From: Acidimicrobiia bacterium
Lineage (GTDB): Bacteria; Actinomycetota; Acidimicrobiia; Acidimicrobiales; Poriferisodalaceae
Direction of reading: 5' to 3'
NCBI GenBank assembly: GCA_022821985.1
Contig: JAJECP010000032.1
Coordinates: forward strand, 124,001 to 188,000
DNA: 64,000 nt
Position numbers and translations under genes: made by a program. A model generated the notes under the pieces. It saw nothing but the letters and a program-made list of their open reading frames with translations, had not been told where the DNA came from and ran no database searches. Below are positions 15,743 through 23,824 of this stretch, piece after piece (within the stretch, counting starts at the first letter, position 1; every line of letters begins with the position of its first letter).

Positions 15743-18064
15743 CTAACCGTTGCCGTCGCCCTCGGATGGTGATTCGGGCTCCGGCTCGTCCTCGTTCGGA
15801 GGCACGTCCGGCGAGCTTGCTGTTGCCTCTCCGATGACGAGTGTCACGCTTTCGAAGTTGAGTCGGATGCTCGTGCCTGAGGCGGGCTCGAGAGCGATGA
15901 CCTGGCCGTCGCCTGCATCGCCCTGGGGGACTGGCTGAGTCCGCTGATCGACGGTGAAACCCAGCTCGGTCAAGGCGGCGACGACTTCGTTGGGCTCGAA
16001 GGTTCCCAGGGTCTGCAGGCTGGGCACTGTGGCCATGGTGGGGGGCGTGAGCAAGAACATGATGACTTCGGACCCGGCGATCTGCCGGGTGCCGGGAACC
16101 GGGCTCAGTTCTTGCACCTGTCGTGCATTCACCTCTGGATCATCACTCTCTCGCACGACGCGCCGCACAGCGAAACCGAGTGTTTCCAGCGCTTGCTCCA
16201 CGGCGTCTGCATCGGCGGTGCCGAGGTCAGCGAGCGACGGCACGACGAGTTCTTCGGGGCCCTGGGACACCACAAGGGCGATCACACTGCCGCGTTCCAC
16301 GGCAGCCCCAGCTTCGGGGCTGCTGCGGATGACGGTTCCCGCGCCGAATTCGGTGGAGAACTCGCGCTCCACCCGGTCGACGAGTCCGAGGCGCGCCAAC
16401 GTGACCCTGGCGTCGTCGATCGTCTGACCGGCCAAGCGCGGCACCTCGACTTCGCCACGGCCGGCGGAGACCGTCAGCGTCACGATCGTGCCTGCTGGAC
16501 GCTGCTCGGTGCTCGGGATGCTCTGCTCGGTCACCAATCCGATCGCCAAGTTGTCGTTGCGTACGTCGATGCGTTCCACGCTGAAGCCTGCGGCGACGAG
16601 CAACGCCTCTGCCTCTTCGTAGGTCCGCCCGACCACGTTGGGCAGCAGGATCAGGGTGCGCGGCGCGGCCGCGAACAGGGTGATCGGATTGTCGGGATCG
16701 TTCGGTTCTGCGAGCAGCAGCCCGGCACGGGGATTCTGCTGGAACACGACGTTCTCGTCGACGTCGTCGCGTTCGGAGAATTCGATGCTGACGTGCTCGA
16801 AGCCGACGTCGGCGAGCTCGCGCTCGGCTTCGGTGAAGTGCAGACCCACCACGCTGGGCACTCGCAGCCGCACATCGGACGTGCCTTCGGGCTCGGTCAC
16901 CACGCCCGGTTCGCCGCGGTCGTTGACCAGCAGGAACACCAACCCCGCAATGACCAGCAGCAAGATGACCAGCAGCGTGATCCACATCGGTGTGCGGTCC
17001 GGCGGCTCAACAGCGCCCGGAGGCGGCGCCTGCGGGTACTGCGGCGGGTATTGCGCCCCGCCGTAGGGCGGTGTCGGCGGCGCCGCAGGAGGTTGCTGGT
17101 ACGCGGGCAACGGTGGATGCGACTGCGCTGCGGCCGGCTCAGCAGTGGGCGCGTGTGCTGTGGCCTCGGGCGCGGCGGCCGTCACTGCCGGGAAGTACGC
17201 GGTGACATCGGTTGCTGCGGCATGGGTGGGCTGGCCCGCTCGGAACCGCAGCAGATCGTTGCGCAGCTCTGCAGCCGAGCCGTAGCGAGCGGCCGGGTCC
17301 TTGGCGAGCCCGCGCAGGCAGATGGCCTCGAGTTCGTGGGGAACGTCGGCGTTGTAGCGCGACGGCGGCACCGGTGCTTCCTGAACGTGCTTGTAGGCGA
17401 TGGCGACGGGACTGTCCCCGGTGAACGGCGGCCCCGCGGTCAATACCTCGTAGAGCACGACGGACAGCGAGTACACATCGCTGCGAGGATCCGCTTCCAG
17501 CCCCTGAGCCTGTTCGGGCGACAGGTACGTAGCTGTGCCCATGACAGATCCGGTGCGTGTCAGGTCGTCGGTCTCGCCGCCGAGCGCTCGTGCGATGCCG
17601 AAGTCGGCCACTTTGACCTGGCCGGACTGGGTGATCATGACGTTGCCCGGCTTGATGTCGCGGTGCACCACGCCATTGCTGTGAGCGAACGCGAGCGCAG
17701 CGGCAATGTCGATGGCGATATCTGCAGCCCGATCGGGATGCAGCGGGCCGTCGCTCCGGATCACCTCCGCGAGGCTTCGGCCCTCGACGTACTCCATCAC
17801 GATGTAGTAGGTGCCTTCGTGGTTGCCCCAGTCGTACACGCCGACCACGTTCGGCTGGCTCAGGTTCGCCGCGGCTTGAGCTTCACGCCTGAACCGCTCG
17901 ACGAATGACGAATCGGTCGCGAACTCGGGGAACAGGACCTTGACGGCGACGGGCCGGTCGAGCAGGCGGTCGCGACCCAGGAATACCTCGGACATTCCGC
18001 CCCGCGCGATGCGGCTGAACAGCTCGTAGCGACCGCCGAAGATTGGGTTGTCGGTGTCTGCCAT
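15743..18064 (-). CDS. pknB: Ser/Thr protein kinase PknB with PASTA domains
   Basis: A 773-residue membrane kinase. The N-terminal catalytic domain (about 1-270) has the Gly loop IARGGMSEV, Lys in VAVKVL (residue 42), HRDIKPGN and DFGIARAL. A Pro/Gln/Ala-rich linker leads to one membrane helix (WITLLVILLLVIAGLVFLL). Outside the membrane are five PASTA repeats, beginning VPSVVGLHF, LPNVVGRTY, VPRLAGQTI, VPSLADLGT and VPSLQTLGT, which in the family bind muropeptides. PknB controls growth and division. The gene is downstream of the PBP, rodA and pstP genes, the classical order. Five PASTA units is one more than the usual four. Confidence 0.95.
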   Translation of the reverse strand: MADTDNPIFGGRYELFSRIARGGMSEVFLGRDRLLDRPVAVKVLFPEFATDSSFVERFRREAQAAANLSQPNVVGVYDWGNHEGTYYIVMEYVEGRSLAEVIRSDGPLHPDRAADIAIDIAAALAFAHSNGVVHRDIKPGNVMITQSGQVKVADFGIARALGGETDDLTRTGSVMGTATYLSPEQAQGLEADPRSDVYSLSVVLYEVLTAGPPFTGDSPVAIAYKHVQEAPVPPSRYNADVPHELEAICLRGLAKDPAARYGSAAELRNDLLRFRAGQPTHAAATDVTAYFPAVTAAAPEATAHAPTAEPAAAQSHPPLPAYQQPPAAPPTPPYGGAQYPPQYPQAPPPGAVEPPDRTPMWITLLVILLLVIAGLVFLLVNDRGEPGVVTEPEGTSDVRLRVPSVVGLHFTEAERELADVGFEHVSIEFSERDDVDENVVFQQNPRAGLLLAEPNDPDNPITLFAAAPRTLILLPNVVGRTYEEAEALLVAAGFSVERIDVRNDNLAIGLVTEQSIPSTEQRPAGTIVTLTVSAGRGEVEVPRLAGQTIDDARVTLARLGLVDRVEREFSTEFGAGTVIRSSPEAGAAVERGSVIALVVSQGPEELVVPSLADLGTADADAVEQALETLGFAVRRVVRESDDPEVNARQVQELSPVPGTRQIAGSEVIMFLLTPPTMATVPSLQTLGTFEPNEVVAALTELGFTVDQRTQPVPQGDAGDGQVIALEPASGTSIRLNFESVTLVIGEATASSPDVPPNEDEPEPESPSEGDGNG

Positions 18065-18129
18065 GAGCGAGGGGCAATTGCTGCCAGATCGGGCCGTCGG
18101 ACCGGCGGGGTGACTGCGAAGTGTTCGGG

Positions 18130-19404
18130 CTACGGGAGGTCGGAACCGGGGACTGCCCGCAGCGCAAGGGCGGTTTCCGCTGCGGTCGCAGCGATCATCG
18201 TTGCCAAGGTACCGCCGCCTCGTCCATTGCCGATGTCAAGGGTGGCGTCGGGTTCGATCAGCACCGCCACGGCGACAGTGGGCGCATCGGCCGGGGCCAG
18301 CAGCACGGCCCAGCGCCCGGTTCGGGTGCTGGTGTCGGACGGATCGCCCAGCCAGCCGGCCGCGATTGCTGCGGGAAGCGCGGCACCCTCCGTGGGGGCG
18401 AGGATGATCGCGGCCTGCTGCGCCGCTGCGGTCATGCGAGCCAGCAGTCCGGCCGCGCCGGCAGTCTCGAAGACGCGTCCGGCATCGCGTGGAGCGCTCT
18501 CGACCGACGCATCGGGAGCTGACGGTTCATCTTCGGTCGAGCGGCTGTCGACGCGGTGCACGACGTGGGGACGCATCCGTATCCCGTCGTTGGCGATCGA
18601 CGCGGCCGCAGCCGCCAACTGCAGCGGCGTCAACCGCACTGGTGCATCGTCGCTGCTGCCGCTGTCGTCCGGTTCAGCCCCGCCCGGCTCGCCGGGCAGA
18701 TCGATGCCGGTCGAACCCGGTTTCCGGCGCGCACCCTCCAGAAACTCGGCACCCGCCGTGCTGAGCGATTCGTCGGCGGTCAGTGCGTAGTGGCGCTGGT
18801 AGGCGCGTGCCAGCGGAAGCCGAGCACCGGTTTGAACGGCACCGGGCGCCGGTGACACCAGCGCTTCGGGATCGAAGCTGGGGCGCGACCACATCGCGAT
18901 GAGAGCACCAGTCGCCGGGTCGATAACGACGACTGCACCATCACGATCGCCCAGCGCGGCACGCGCGGTGAGCTGCACGCCGTGGTTCAGGGTCAGGACA
19001 ACATCTCCCACTCGACCGCTGTCGGCGAACAGGTCGGCCAGCTCCTGCACCGCGATGCCAGTCGCTGTGCCCGACAGCTCGCTGTCGTAGCTGCGCTCGA
19101 TGCCGTTGGCTCCGGCCGTGGGCCCGAGGTAGCCCACGGTGTGCGCATACAGCGGGCCGTGCGGGTACGCACGGAGCAGCCGCTGACCGGTGTCGTCGTG
19201 ACCGATGGGGAGCGCGAGGACCTCGCCGTCAGCGCTGATGATCGCACCGCGTGGGTTGCCGACGGCCGCCGCCGCCGTACGCGTGTTGAGTTCGTGATTG
19301 CGGAGACCTTCGGCGGAGACAAAGCCCAGATTGGTGAGCTGCACCAGCAGGACCGCGAAGCCGGCGGCAAGCGCGACGGTCAACCGGATGATGCGCCCCC
19401 TCAC
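18130..19404 (-). CDS. pbpA: PBP2-like protein lacking transpeptidase catalytic motifs
   Basis: A 424-residue PbpA homologue by position and by sequence: an N-terminal membrane helix (LTVALAAGFAVLLVQL), the dimerisation segment (TRTAAAAVGNPRGAIISADG, with GANGIERSYDSEL) and VVVIDPATGALIAMWSRPSFDP. The catalytic core is eroded. The family's SxxK (normally PPGSTFK) and the SxN stretch are absent. The sequence passes from ARLPLARAYQRH almost directly to the late RLTPLQLAAAAASIAN segment, and the KTG site reads AGWLGD. About 65 residues are missing compared with typical PbpA. The frame is intact, so this looks like a pseudoenzyme rather than a frameshift. It may serve as a scaffold or partner for RodA. 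Confidence 0.8.
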   Translation of the reverse strand: MRGRIIRLTVALAAGFAVLLVQLTNLGFVSAEGLRNHELNTRTAAAAVGNPRGAIISADGEVLALPIGHDDTGQRLLRAYPHGPLYAHTVGYLGPTAGANGIERSYDSELSGTATGIAVQELADLFADSGRVGDVVLTLNHGVQLTARAALGDRDGAVVVIDPATGALIAMWSRPSFDPEALVSPAPGAVQTGARLPLARAYQRHYALTADESLSTAGAEFLEGARRKPGSTGIDLPGEPGGAEPDDSGSSDDAPVRLTPLQLAAAAASIANDGIRMRPHVVHRVDSRSTEDEPSAPDASVESAPRDAGRVFETAGAAGLLARMTAAAQQAAIILAPTEGAALPAAIAAGWLGDPSDTSTRTGRWAVLLAPADAPTVAVAVLIEPDATLDIGNGRGGGTLATMIAATAAETALALRAVPGSDLP

Positions 19405-20729
19405 GGAGCGCCCTGTGACAGTTGCTGAGACTCAGCTCGGGAGGCATCGCTGGAGTTGGAGATGGCGAGCAACAGCCCGGCGGCGATGCCGTTGCCGACC
19501 ATTGCCAACTGCCCGTAGGCCACGAACGGCAGGGCTCCCACGGTGTGAGGCAGCAACCGCAGTACACCGGCAATGGTGAGCAATGCCTGCAGCCCGATGA
19601 CTGATGTTGCGGCGGCTGCCAGCAGTCGATGGGTTCCCAGCGCACGCTGGGCGATGCCCGCGCCGATGCCGACCAGCAGCGTGAACGCGACGAGCAGCGC
19701 TGCGCCGCCCAGGATGCCGAGCTCTTCGACAATGACGGCGAAGATGAAATCGCTGTGCGGTTCGTGCAGGTGCTGCGGCGCGCCGAGTCCGGGGCCCACC
19801 CCGCTGATGCCGCCGGCGCTGATCGCGAAGGCCGCATCGACCACGGTCGCGCCGTCGGCTGCGGTCCAGGGGTTCAGCCAGTAGTGCACTTGTGCGGACA
19901 GCCGGTCGTACACGGTGGCGAGCACCGCGACGCCGACGGCGTAGGTGATGATGACCCCGCTGAGTGCCCTCGCACGCGTTGACCGGGGAACGGTCGGCAC
20001 GTCACTGCCGACGAGATCGTCTCCGTCGAGCCACAGCGGCAGCCAAGCCGCCGCGAACACGATCACCGACGAGGCGAGGTCGGCGCCGATGATGAGCAGC
20101 GCCCACGCGCCGACCGCCGCGGCGCTTGCACCCGCGGCATGGCGATGTGGAATGAAGCGCGGTCCGAGCCAGCGCGGCGCGGTCGCCGTGAGTCCGCAGG
20201 CAGCGATGGCCACGACGATCTTGGCGAGGTCGTAGGGCTGGACGCTCAGCAGCGACCCGAGATTCAGCCACTGGCGCGGCGGTTCGTACGCCCCGGCTGA
20301 AAGATCGGGCCCACTGGAGAAGCTCCCCGCGGCAAGCAGGGCGGCAGCGACGAGGCCGCACACGCCAGGTCGACTCAAGAGCCAGTCGAGCTGCCGGGCG
20401 GCGACCAGGGTTCCGGCGATGGCGGCAAATCCCACCAGCACGGCGACTGCTTGCTCGGATGCCAACGAGGCATCGACCCGCGCGACGAAGACCCAGCCGA
20501 CGCCCATGAGCAACCCGATGATCCCGAAGAGGATCTCGTTGCTGTTCGGTGCCCATCGCTTGATGGCGACGCGAGCAGCAGCACCGCCGGCCACGACGGC
20601 TGCCAGCCAACCGGCAGTACCCCACAGCGACTCGGTGCCGTCGGTCCTGCCTGCGCCGCCCCAGAACGAGTTCTGGTCCACACCGAGCGCGGCGACAGCG
20701 AACGTCGTGCAGACCACCACGCCGGCCAT
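19401..20729 (-). CDS. rodA: FtsW/RodA/SpoVE family glycosyltransferase
   Basis: A 442-residue polytopic membrane protein of the SEDS family, which polymerises glycan strands of peptidoglycan with a partner PBP. About ten membrane helices are visible. SEDS signatures include QWLNLGSLLSVQPYDLAK, ISAGGISGVGPGLG and the extracellular HSDFIFAVIVEELG. It overlaps the PBP gene by 4 bases. ATG 20729 is the first standard start, but the frame stays open upstream and encodes RPPLRVRRRTETALAA, like the conserved RodA N-terminus, so the true start may lie further upstream. Confidence 0.92.
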   Translation of the reverse strand: MAGVVVCTTFAVAALGVDQNSFWGGAGRTDGTESLWGTAGWLAAVVAGGAAARVAIKRWAPNSNEILFGIIGLLMGVGWVFVARVDASLASEQAVAVLVGFAAIAGTLVAARQLDWLLSRPGVCGLVAAALLAAGSFSSGPDLSAGAYEPPRQWLNLGSLLSVQPYDLAKIVVAIAACGLTATAPRWLGPRFIPHRHAAGASAAAVGAWALLIIGADLASSVIVFAAAWLPLWLDGDDLVGSDVPTVPRSTRARALSGVIITYAVGVAVLATVYDRLSAQVHYWLNPWTAADGATVVDAAFAISAGGISGVGPGLGAPQHLHEPHSDFIFAVIVEELGILGGAALLVAFTLLVGIGAGIAQRALGTHRLLAAAATSVIGLQALLTIAGVLRLLPHTVGALPFVAYGQLAMVGNGIAAGLLLAISNSSDASRAESQQLSQGAP

Positions 20730-20776
20730 TGCGGCGAGCGCTGTCTCGGTACGGCGTCGGACCCGCAGCGGAGGCC

Positions 20777-21616
20777 TCAGCGTGAGCGGGAACGCCGCCA
20801 GCCGCGCCGTCTCGGCGTTCGCTGGGTGCTGCCGTCGGGCTGCGGACCGTCGGCTTGCGTCGAGGTCGGCTCGTGTGCGACCCCTTCGATGTCAACGTCG
20901 ACCACCAGAGCTGTGGAGTTGTCGCGGCCCCCGCGGTCATTGGCCTGCCGGACGAGGGCGCGTGCCACGTCTGAAGGATGCTCATCGATGTCGAGCAGCT
21001 CGGAGATGTCGGACTCGTCCAATTCGTTGGTGACGCCGTCGGTGCAGAGCAGGAAGCGATCGTTGCCGGTGAGCTTGAGGATCCAGTCGTCGACCACGAC
21101 GTCCGGCTCAACGCCGATAGCCCGAGTCAGCGTGTTGCGCCGGGGATGGTCGGCGGCCTGCTCGACGGTGAGGTCGCCGGCCCGGATCATCTCGGCCACG
21201 AAGTTGTGGTCGATCGTGAGCTGGGTCAGCTCGCCTCCTTGATAGCGGTAGACGCGGGAATCGCCGACGTTGACTAGACACCACACTCGGTGGTCGTCTT
21301 GCTGCACCACGGCGATGGCGCACAGCGTGGTGCCCATGCCTGACAGGTCCGCATGGGCGGTGGACCGGTGATGCACCACCTGGTTGGCATGGCGAACCGC
21401 CGCCAGCAGCTCAGCCGGCGTCGAGGGGGAGTTCGCGGCGACGGTCTTCACCGCGAGACTCGAGGCCACGCTGCCGCCGAGGTGGCCGCCCATGCCGTCG
21501 GCCACCACGAACAGGCCGATGTCCGCGTACATGGCGTCCTGGTTCTCGGCGCGGCGCAGGCCCCGGTCCGACGCTCCGCCCCAGCGAATGCGCATCTGGC
21601 GGGCGGGCGCGGTCAT
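20777..21616 (-). CDS. pstP: PP2C-type Ser/Thr phosphatase PstP
   Basis: A 279-residue metal-dependent PP2C phosphatase that opposes PknB. Metal-binding and fold motifs are all present: GLRRAENQDA, VVADGMGGHLGG, GMGTTLCA, VNVGDSRVYRY, LLCTDGVTNEL and GGRDNSTALVV. There is no extracellular domain, and the C-terminus is a basic, disordered tail (TPRRRGWRRSRSR). In mycobacteria PstP also has a membrane helix; none is seen here. The gene sits between rodA and fhaB, the conserved order. Confidence 0.93.
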   Translation of the reverse strand: MTAPARQMRIRWGGASDRGLRRAENQDAMYADIGLFVVADGMGGHLGGSVASSLAVKTVAANSPSTPAELLAAVRHANQVVHHRSTAHADLSGMGTTLCAIAVVQQDDHRVWCLVNVGDSRVYRYQGGELTQLTIDHNFVAEMIRAGDLTVEQAADHPRRNTLTRAIGVEPDVVVDDWILKLTGNDRFLLCTDGVTNELDESDISELLDIDEHPSDVARALVRQANDRGGRDNSTALVVDVDIEGVAHEPTSTQADGPQPDGSTQRTPRRRGWRRSRSR

Positions 21617-21665
21617 GACGATCCAGTCTCGCGGCTACGCGGTGCAGCGGCACCGTGCGCGCCCG

Positions 21666-22133
21666 TCATGTGCCCACCTCGAACACGGTGGAGCCGACCT
21701 GCACGAAATCGCCGACACGTACGGCTGTTGCGTTGTCGACCTTCTGGCGATTCAGGTATGTGCCGTTCGTCGAGCCCAGATCCTCCAGCAGGTGCTGGCT
21801 GCCGTCGCGGTAGAGCCGGGCATGAGCCTGTGACGAGTAGCTGTCGTCGATGATCACGTCGCACTCGGGACCGCGCCCGATGGTCAGCGCATCAGCTAGC
21901 AGGTGTCGCTCTCCCTGGGCGCTCAGCGGCGAGCGGACGACGAGCGCAATTGGCTGCGGAGCACTGTTGCCGTTGGCGGCTCCGTTGCCTCGCAGCGTGC
22001 GCAACGACCTCCAGCCGAGGTGATTGCGAGGTGCGGCGACACCGGCCCACACGGCGCGCATCACGCGGAAGAAGAACAGGTACAGCAACACGAGCACGCA
22101 CAGCGCGAGCAGCCGCACTAACTGCTCGGACAT
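21666..22133 (-). CDS. fhaB: FHA domain protein FhaB (FipA)
   Basis: A 155-residue protein with one N-terminal membrane helix (LVRLLALCVLVLLYLFFFRVM) and a C-terminal FHA domain that binds phosphothreonine. FHA landmarks are TIGRGPECDVII, SSQAHARLY and LGSTNGTYLN. It likely recruits PknB substrates to division sites. Its start ATG overlaps by one base the stop of the upstream FHA gene (TGATG), so they are co-translated. Confidence 0.9.
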   Translation of the reverse strand: MSEQLVRLLALCVLVLLYLFFFRVMRAVWAGVAAPRNHLGWRSLRTLRGNGAANGNSAPQPIALVVRSPLSAQGERHLLADALTIGRGPECDVIIDDSYSSQAHARLYRDGSQHLLEDLGSTNGTYLNRQKVDNATAVRVGDFVQVGSTVFEVGT

Positions 22134-22411
22134 CAGTCCAGCTCCAGCCGCAGCTCGTGGGTGCCGATGGTGACGACATCGCCATGTGCCAGGCGTTCGC
22201 TGGTGATCTCGATCCCGTTCAGCAGCGTGCCGTTCACGCTGGCGAGGTCCACCAGCAACAGGCCGTCCGCGCTGGAGCTGATCTGCGCGTGCCGCCGTGA
22301 AACCTTCGGCCCGTTGAGCACGATGTCGCAGTCGTCACGCCGCCCGATGACTGTCGAAGAGCCCAGTTCGTGGCACTGTCCGTCGCTGCCGACCAGGCTG
22401 GCGCCACCCAC
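22133..22411 (-). CDS. Small FHA domain protein, first gene of the division cluster
   Basis: A 92-residue protein that is essentially one FHA domain (STVIGRRDDCDIVL, SRRHAQI, LASVNGTLLNG). It corresponds by position to FhaA but lacks the large N-terminal region. I place the start at GTG 22411, since the longer frame runs through the tRNA-Leu gene on the other strand. A -10-like TACACT ends 8 bases upstream of GTG, which suggests a leaderless mRNA. It begins the fhaB-pstP-rodA-pbp-pknB-crgA series. Confidence 0.72.
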   Translation of the reverse strand: MGGASLVGSDGQCHELGSSTVIGRRDDCDIVLNGPKVSRRHAQISSSADGLLLVDLASVNGTLLNGIEITSERLAHGDVVTIGTHELRLELD

Positions 22412-22419
22412 GATGGGCC

Positions 22420-22425
22420 AGTGTA
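22420..22425 (-). promoter_or_regulatory. -10 element, probable leaderless promoter
   Basis: TACACT on the minus strand, 8 bases before GTG 22411. This spacing puts the transcript start at or within a few bases of the start codon, as in many actinobacterial leaderless genes. No clear -35 is visible. Confidence 0.5.
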
Positions 22426-22444
22426 GGAGCGGGGGTTCGCGGGC

Positions 22445-22450
22445 TAGTCT
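22445..22450 (+). promoter_or_regulatory. -10 element of tRNA-Leu gene
   Basis: TAGTCT at 22445-22450 lies 11 bases before the tRNA-Leu 5' end, fitting a -10 box. It lies only about 20 bases from the opposing -10 of the division cluster. Confidence 0.5.
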
Positions 22451-22461
22451 GTTCGCCCCAC

Positions 22462-22545
22462 GCGCGAGTGGCGGAATTGGCAGACGCGCAGGCTTCAGGT
22501 GCCTGTGCCCGCAAGGGTGTGAGGGTTCAAGTCCCTCCTCGCGCA
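22462..22545 (+). tRNA. tRNA-Leu (anticodon CAG)
   Basis: Acceptor arms GCGCGAG and CTCGCGC pair over 7 bp. The anticodon stem CAGGC/GCCTG encloses loop TTCAGGT with anticodon CAG, which reads CUG leucine codons. The extended variable arm (TGCCCGCAAGGGTGTG) is class II, as expected for leucine. CCA is not encoded; the discriminator base is A. Confidence 0.95.
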
Positions 22546-22576
22546 CTGCACCGGCAGGGGCAGCGCCGGCGGTGGA

Positions 22577-23284
22577 TCACGAAGTGCGCCGGATCTTGTC
22601 GGCGTTCTTGAGGGCCTCGCGAGCAGAGAGTGCGCTCATGCGGTCGCGGTTGCGGGCCACATAGTCCTCGACGTTCGGCAGATCGGTCCACGCGAGCGAG
22701 CGCAACGCCCACCCGATGCCCTTGCGGACGAAGAAATCTGCGTGGGACAGGTTGGGCTCGATGCAATCGAAGAGCAGGTCGAGATCGGTCTCGTCTTTTC
22801 TGTTGATCTGGCAGATGATCGACGACCTGCGCTTCCACATGTCGCTGTCGCCGCTCCATGAGCGCATGTGGCCGGACATGGCGCTGGGGTAGATCTCGAG
22901 GAGCTCGCGCAAGCGGTGCGTGGCGACGTCGTCGACGTAGTCCCACCAGGCGCCGGTCACGACGAACTCTTCGAACATCGGCAGCGTGTCGAGCGTGCGG
23001 AAGGGCCGGCACTTGGGCGCGCCCGCGATGTCGAGCGCGATGTAGCGCTCCTCCCGGAACTCGGCGTTGCGCCAGAGCTCGAAGATCGTGTTCTGCCAGA
23101 TCGTCTTGTCGTCGAAGGGGTGAGTGCGCAGGAGTGCGCTGAGCAGCTTGCGGCGGGCCGGTTTCTGCACGCCGCGATAGGGCATCTCCGATTTCATGTA
23201 GGCGCGCATGCCCTCGGCCTTGTCGGGGTCGGCGTGGTCGGCGAGCGCGCGGCGGATATCGGTGACGAGCTGGGTGTTCGTCAT
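22577..23284 (-). CDS. DNA alkylation repair protein (AlkD-like HEAT repeat)
   Basis: A 235-residue helical protein of the AlkD/AlkC DNA glycosylase group that removes bulky alkylpurines. Landmarks are YMKSEMPYRGVQKPARR near the N-terminus, FELWRNAEFREERY, TGAWWDYVDDVATH and FVRKGIGWALRSLAWTD, typical of AlkD-like HEAT repeats. It is 48 bases before ogt on the opposite side of a short gap and in the same strand, close to the ada-alkA and ogt genes, so this is an alkylation-damage repair cluster. Confidence 0.85.
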   Translation of the reverse strand: MTNTQLVTDIRRALADHADPDKAEGMRAYMKSEMPYRGVQKPARRKLLSALLRTHPFDDKTIWQNTIFELWRNAEFREERYIALDIAGAPKCRPFRTLDTLPMFEEFVVTGAWWDYVDDVATHRLRELLEIYPSAMSGHMRSWSGDSDMWKRRSSIICQINRKDETDLDLLFDCIEPNLSHADFFVRKGIGWALRSLAWTDLPNVEDYVARNRDRMSALSAREALKNADKIRRTS

Positions 23285-23332
23285 GATCAGAGCTGCCCGC
23301 CTTCGGCCCCTGTGCGACCGTGCATGCGGCGG

Positions 23333-23824
23333 CTACAGCGCGCCTTCGTGCTGGAGCAGCTGGGTCTTGAGATCGAGTCCGCCGCCGAATCCGGTGAGCG
23401 AGCCGTCGGCGCCGATGACCCGGTGGCAGGGGAGCACGATCGGCACCGGGTTTCGGCCGTTGGCCTGGCCGATGGCTCGCACAGCCTTGGGTCTGCCGAC
23501 GAGCGCGGCCTGCTCGCCGTAGCTGCGGGTGCTGCCGTAGGGGATGTCGCCGAGTGCCCGCCAGGCCGCCTCCTGGAACGGGGTGCCGCGCAGGTCGAGC
23601 GGCACGTCGAAGCTGATGCGATCGCCGTCGAAATACTCGCTGAGCTGGAGCGCTGCCTGGCGCAGGATCGGATGGCCGGGGTCTTCGACCATGTCGTCGG
23701 GCAGCTTGACGGACGTCTCGTCACCGCGCCACGACACGGCACGCAGTCCCTCGTCGGTCGCCACGAGGCCCAACGGTCCGATGGGACTGTCGATGGTGGT
23801 GTGCCAGTGAGGATCGGTGCTCAT
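23333..23824 (-). CDS. ogt: Methylated-DNA--protein-cysteine methyltransferase
   Basis: A 163-residue suicide enzyme that takes alkyl groups from O6-alkylguanine onto its active-site Cys in PCHRVIG. The helix-turn-helix region (AAWRALGDIPYGSTRSYGE), the Asn hinge (QANGRNP) and the GFGGGLDLKTQLLQHE end are typical of Ogt/MGMT. It overlaps the ada-alkA gene by 4 bases (ATGA), so the two are translated together. Confidence 0.95.
   Translation of the reverse strand: MSTDPHWHTTIDSPIGPLGLVATDEGLRAVSWRGDETSVKLPDDMVEDPGHPILRQAALQLSEYFDGDRISFDVPLDLRGTPFQEAAWRALGDIPYGSTRSYGEQAALVGRPKAVRAIGQANGRNPVPIVLPCHRVIGADGSLTGFGGGLDLKTQLLQHEGAL

Noticed and set aside
16112..17908. 598-residue plus-strand open frame
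   Set aside because: Antisense to pknB, whose kinase and PASTA motifs are unambiguous.
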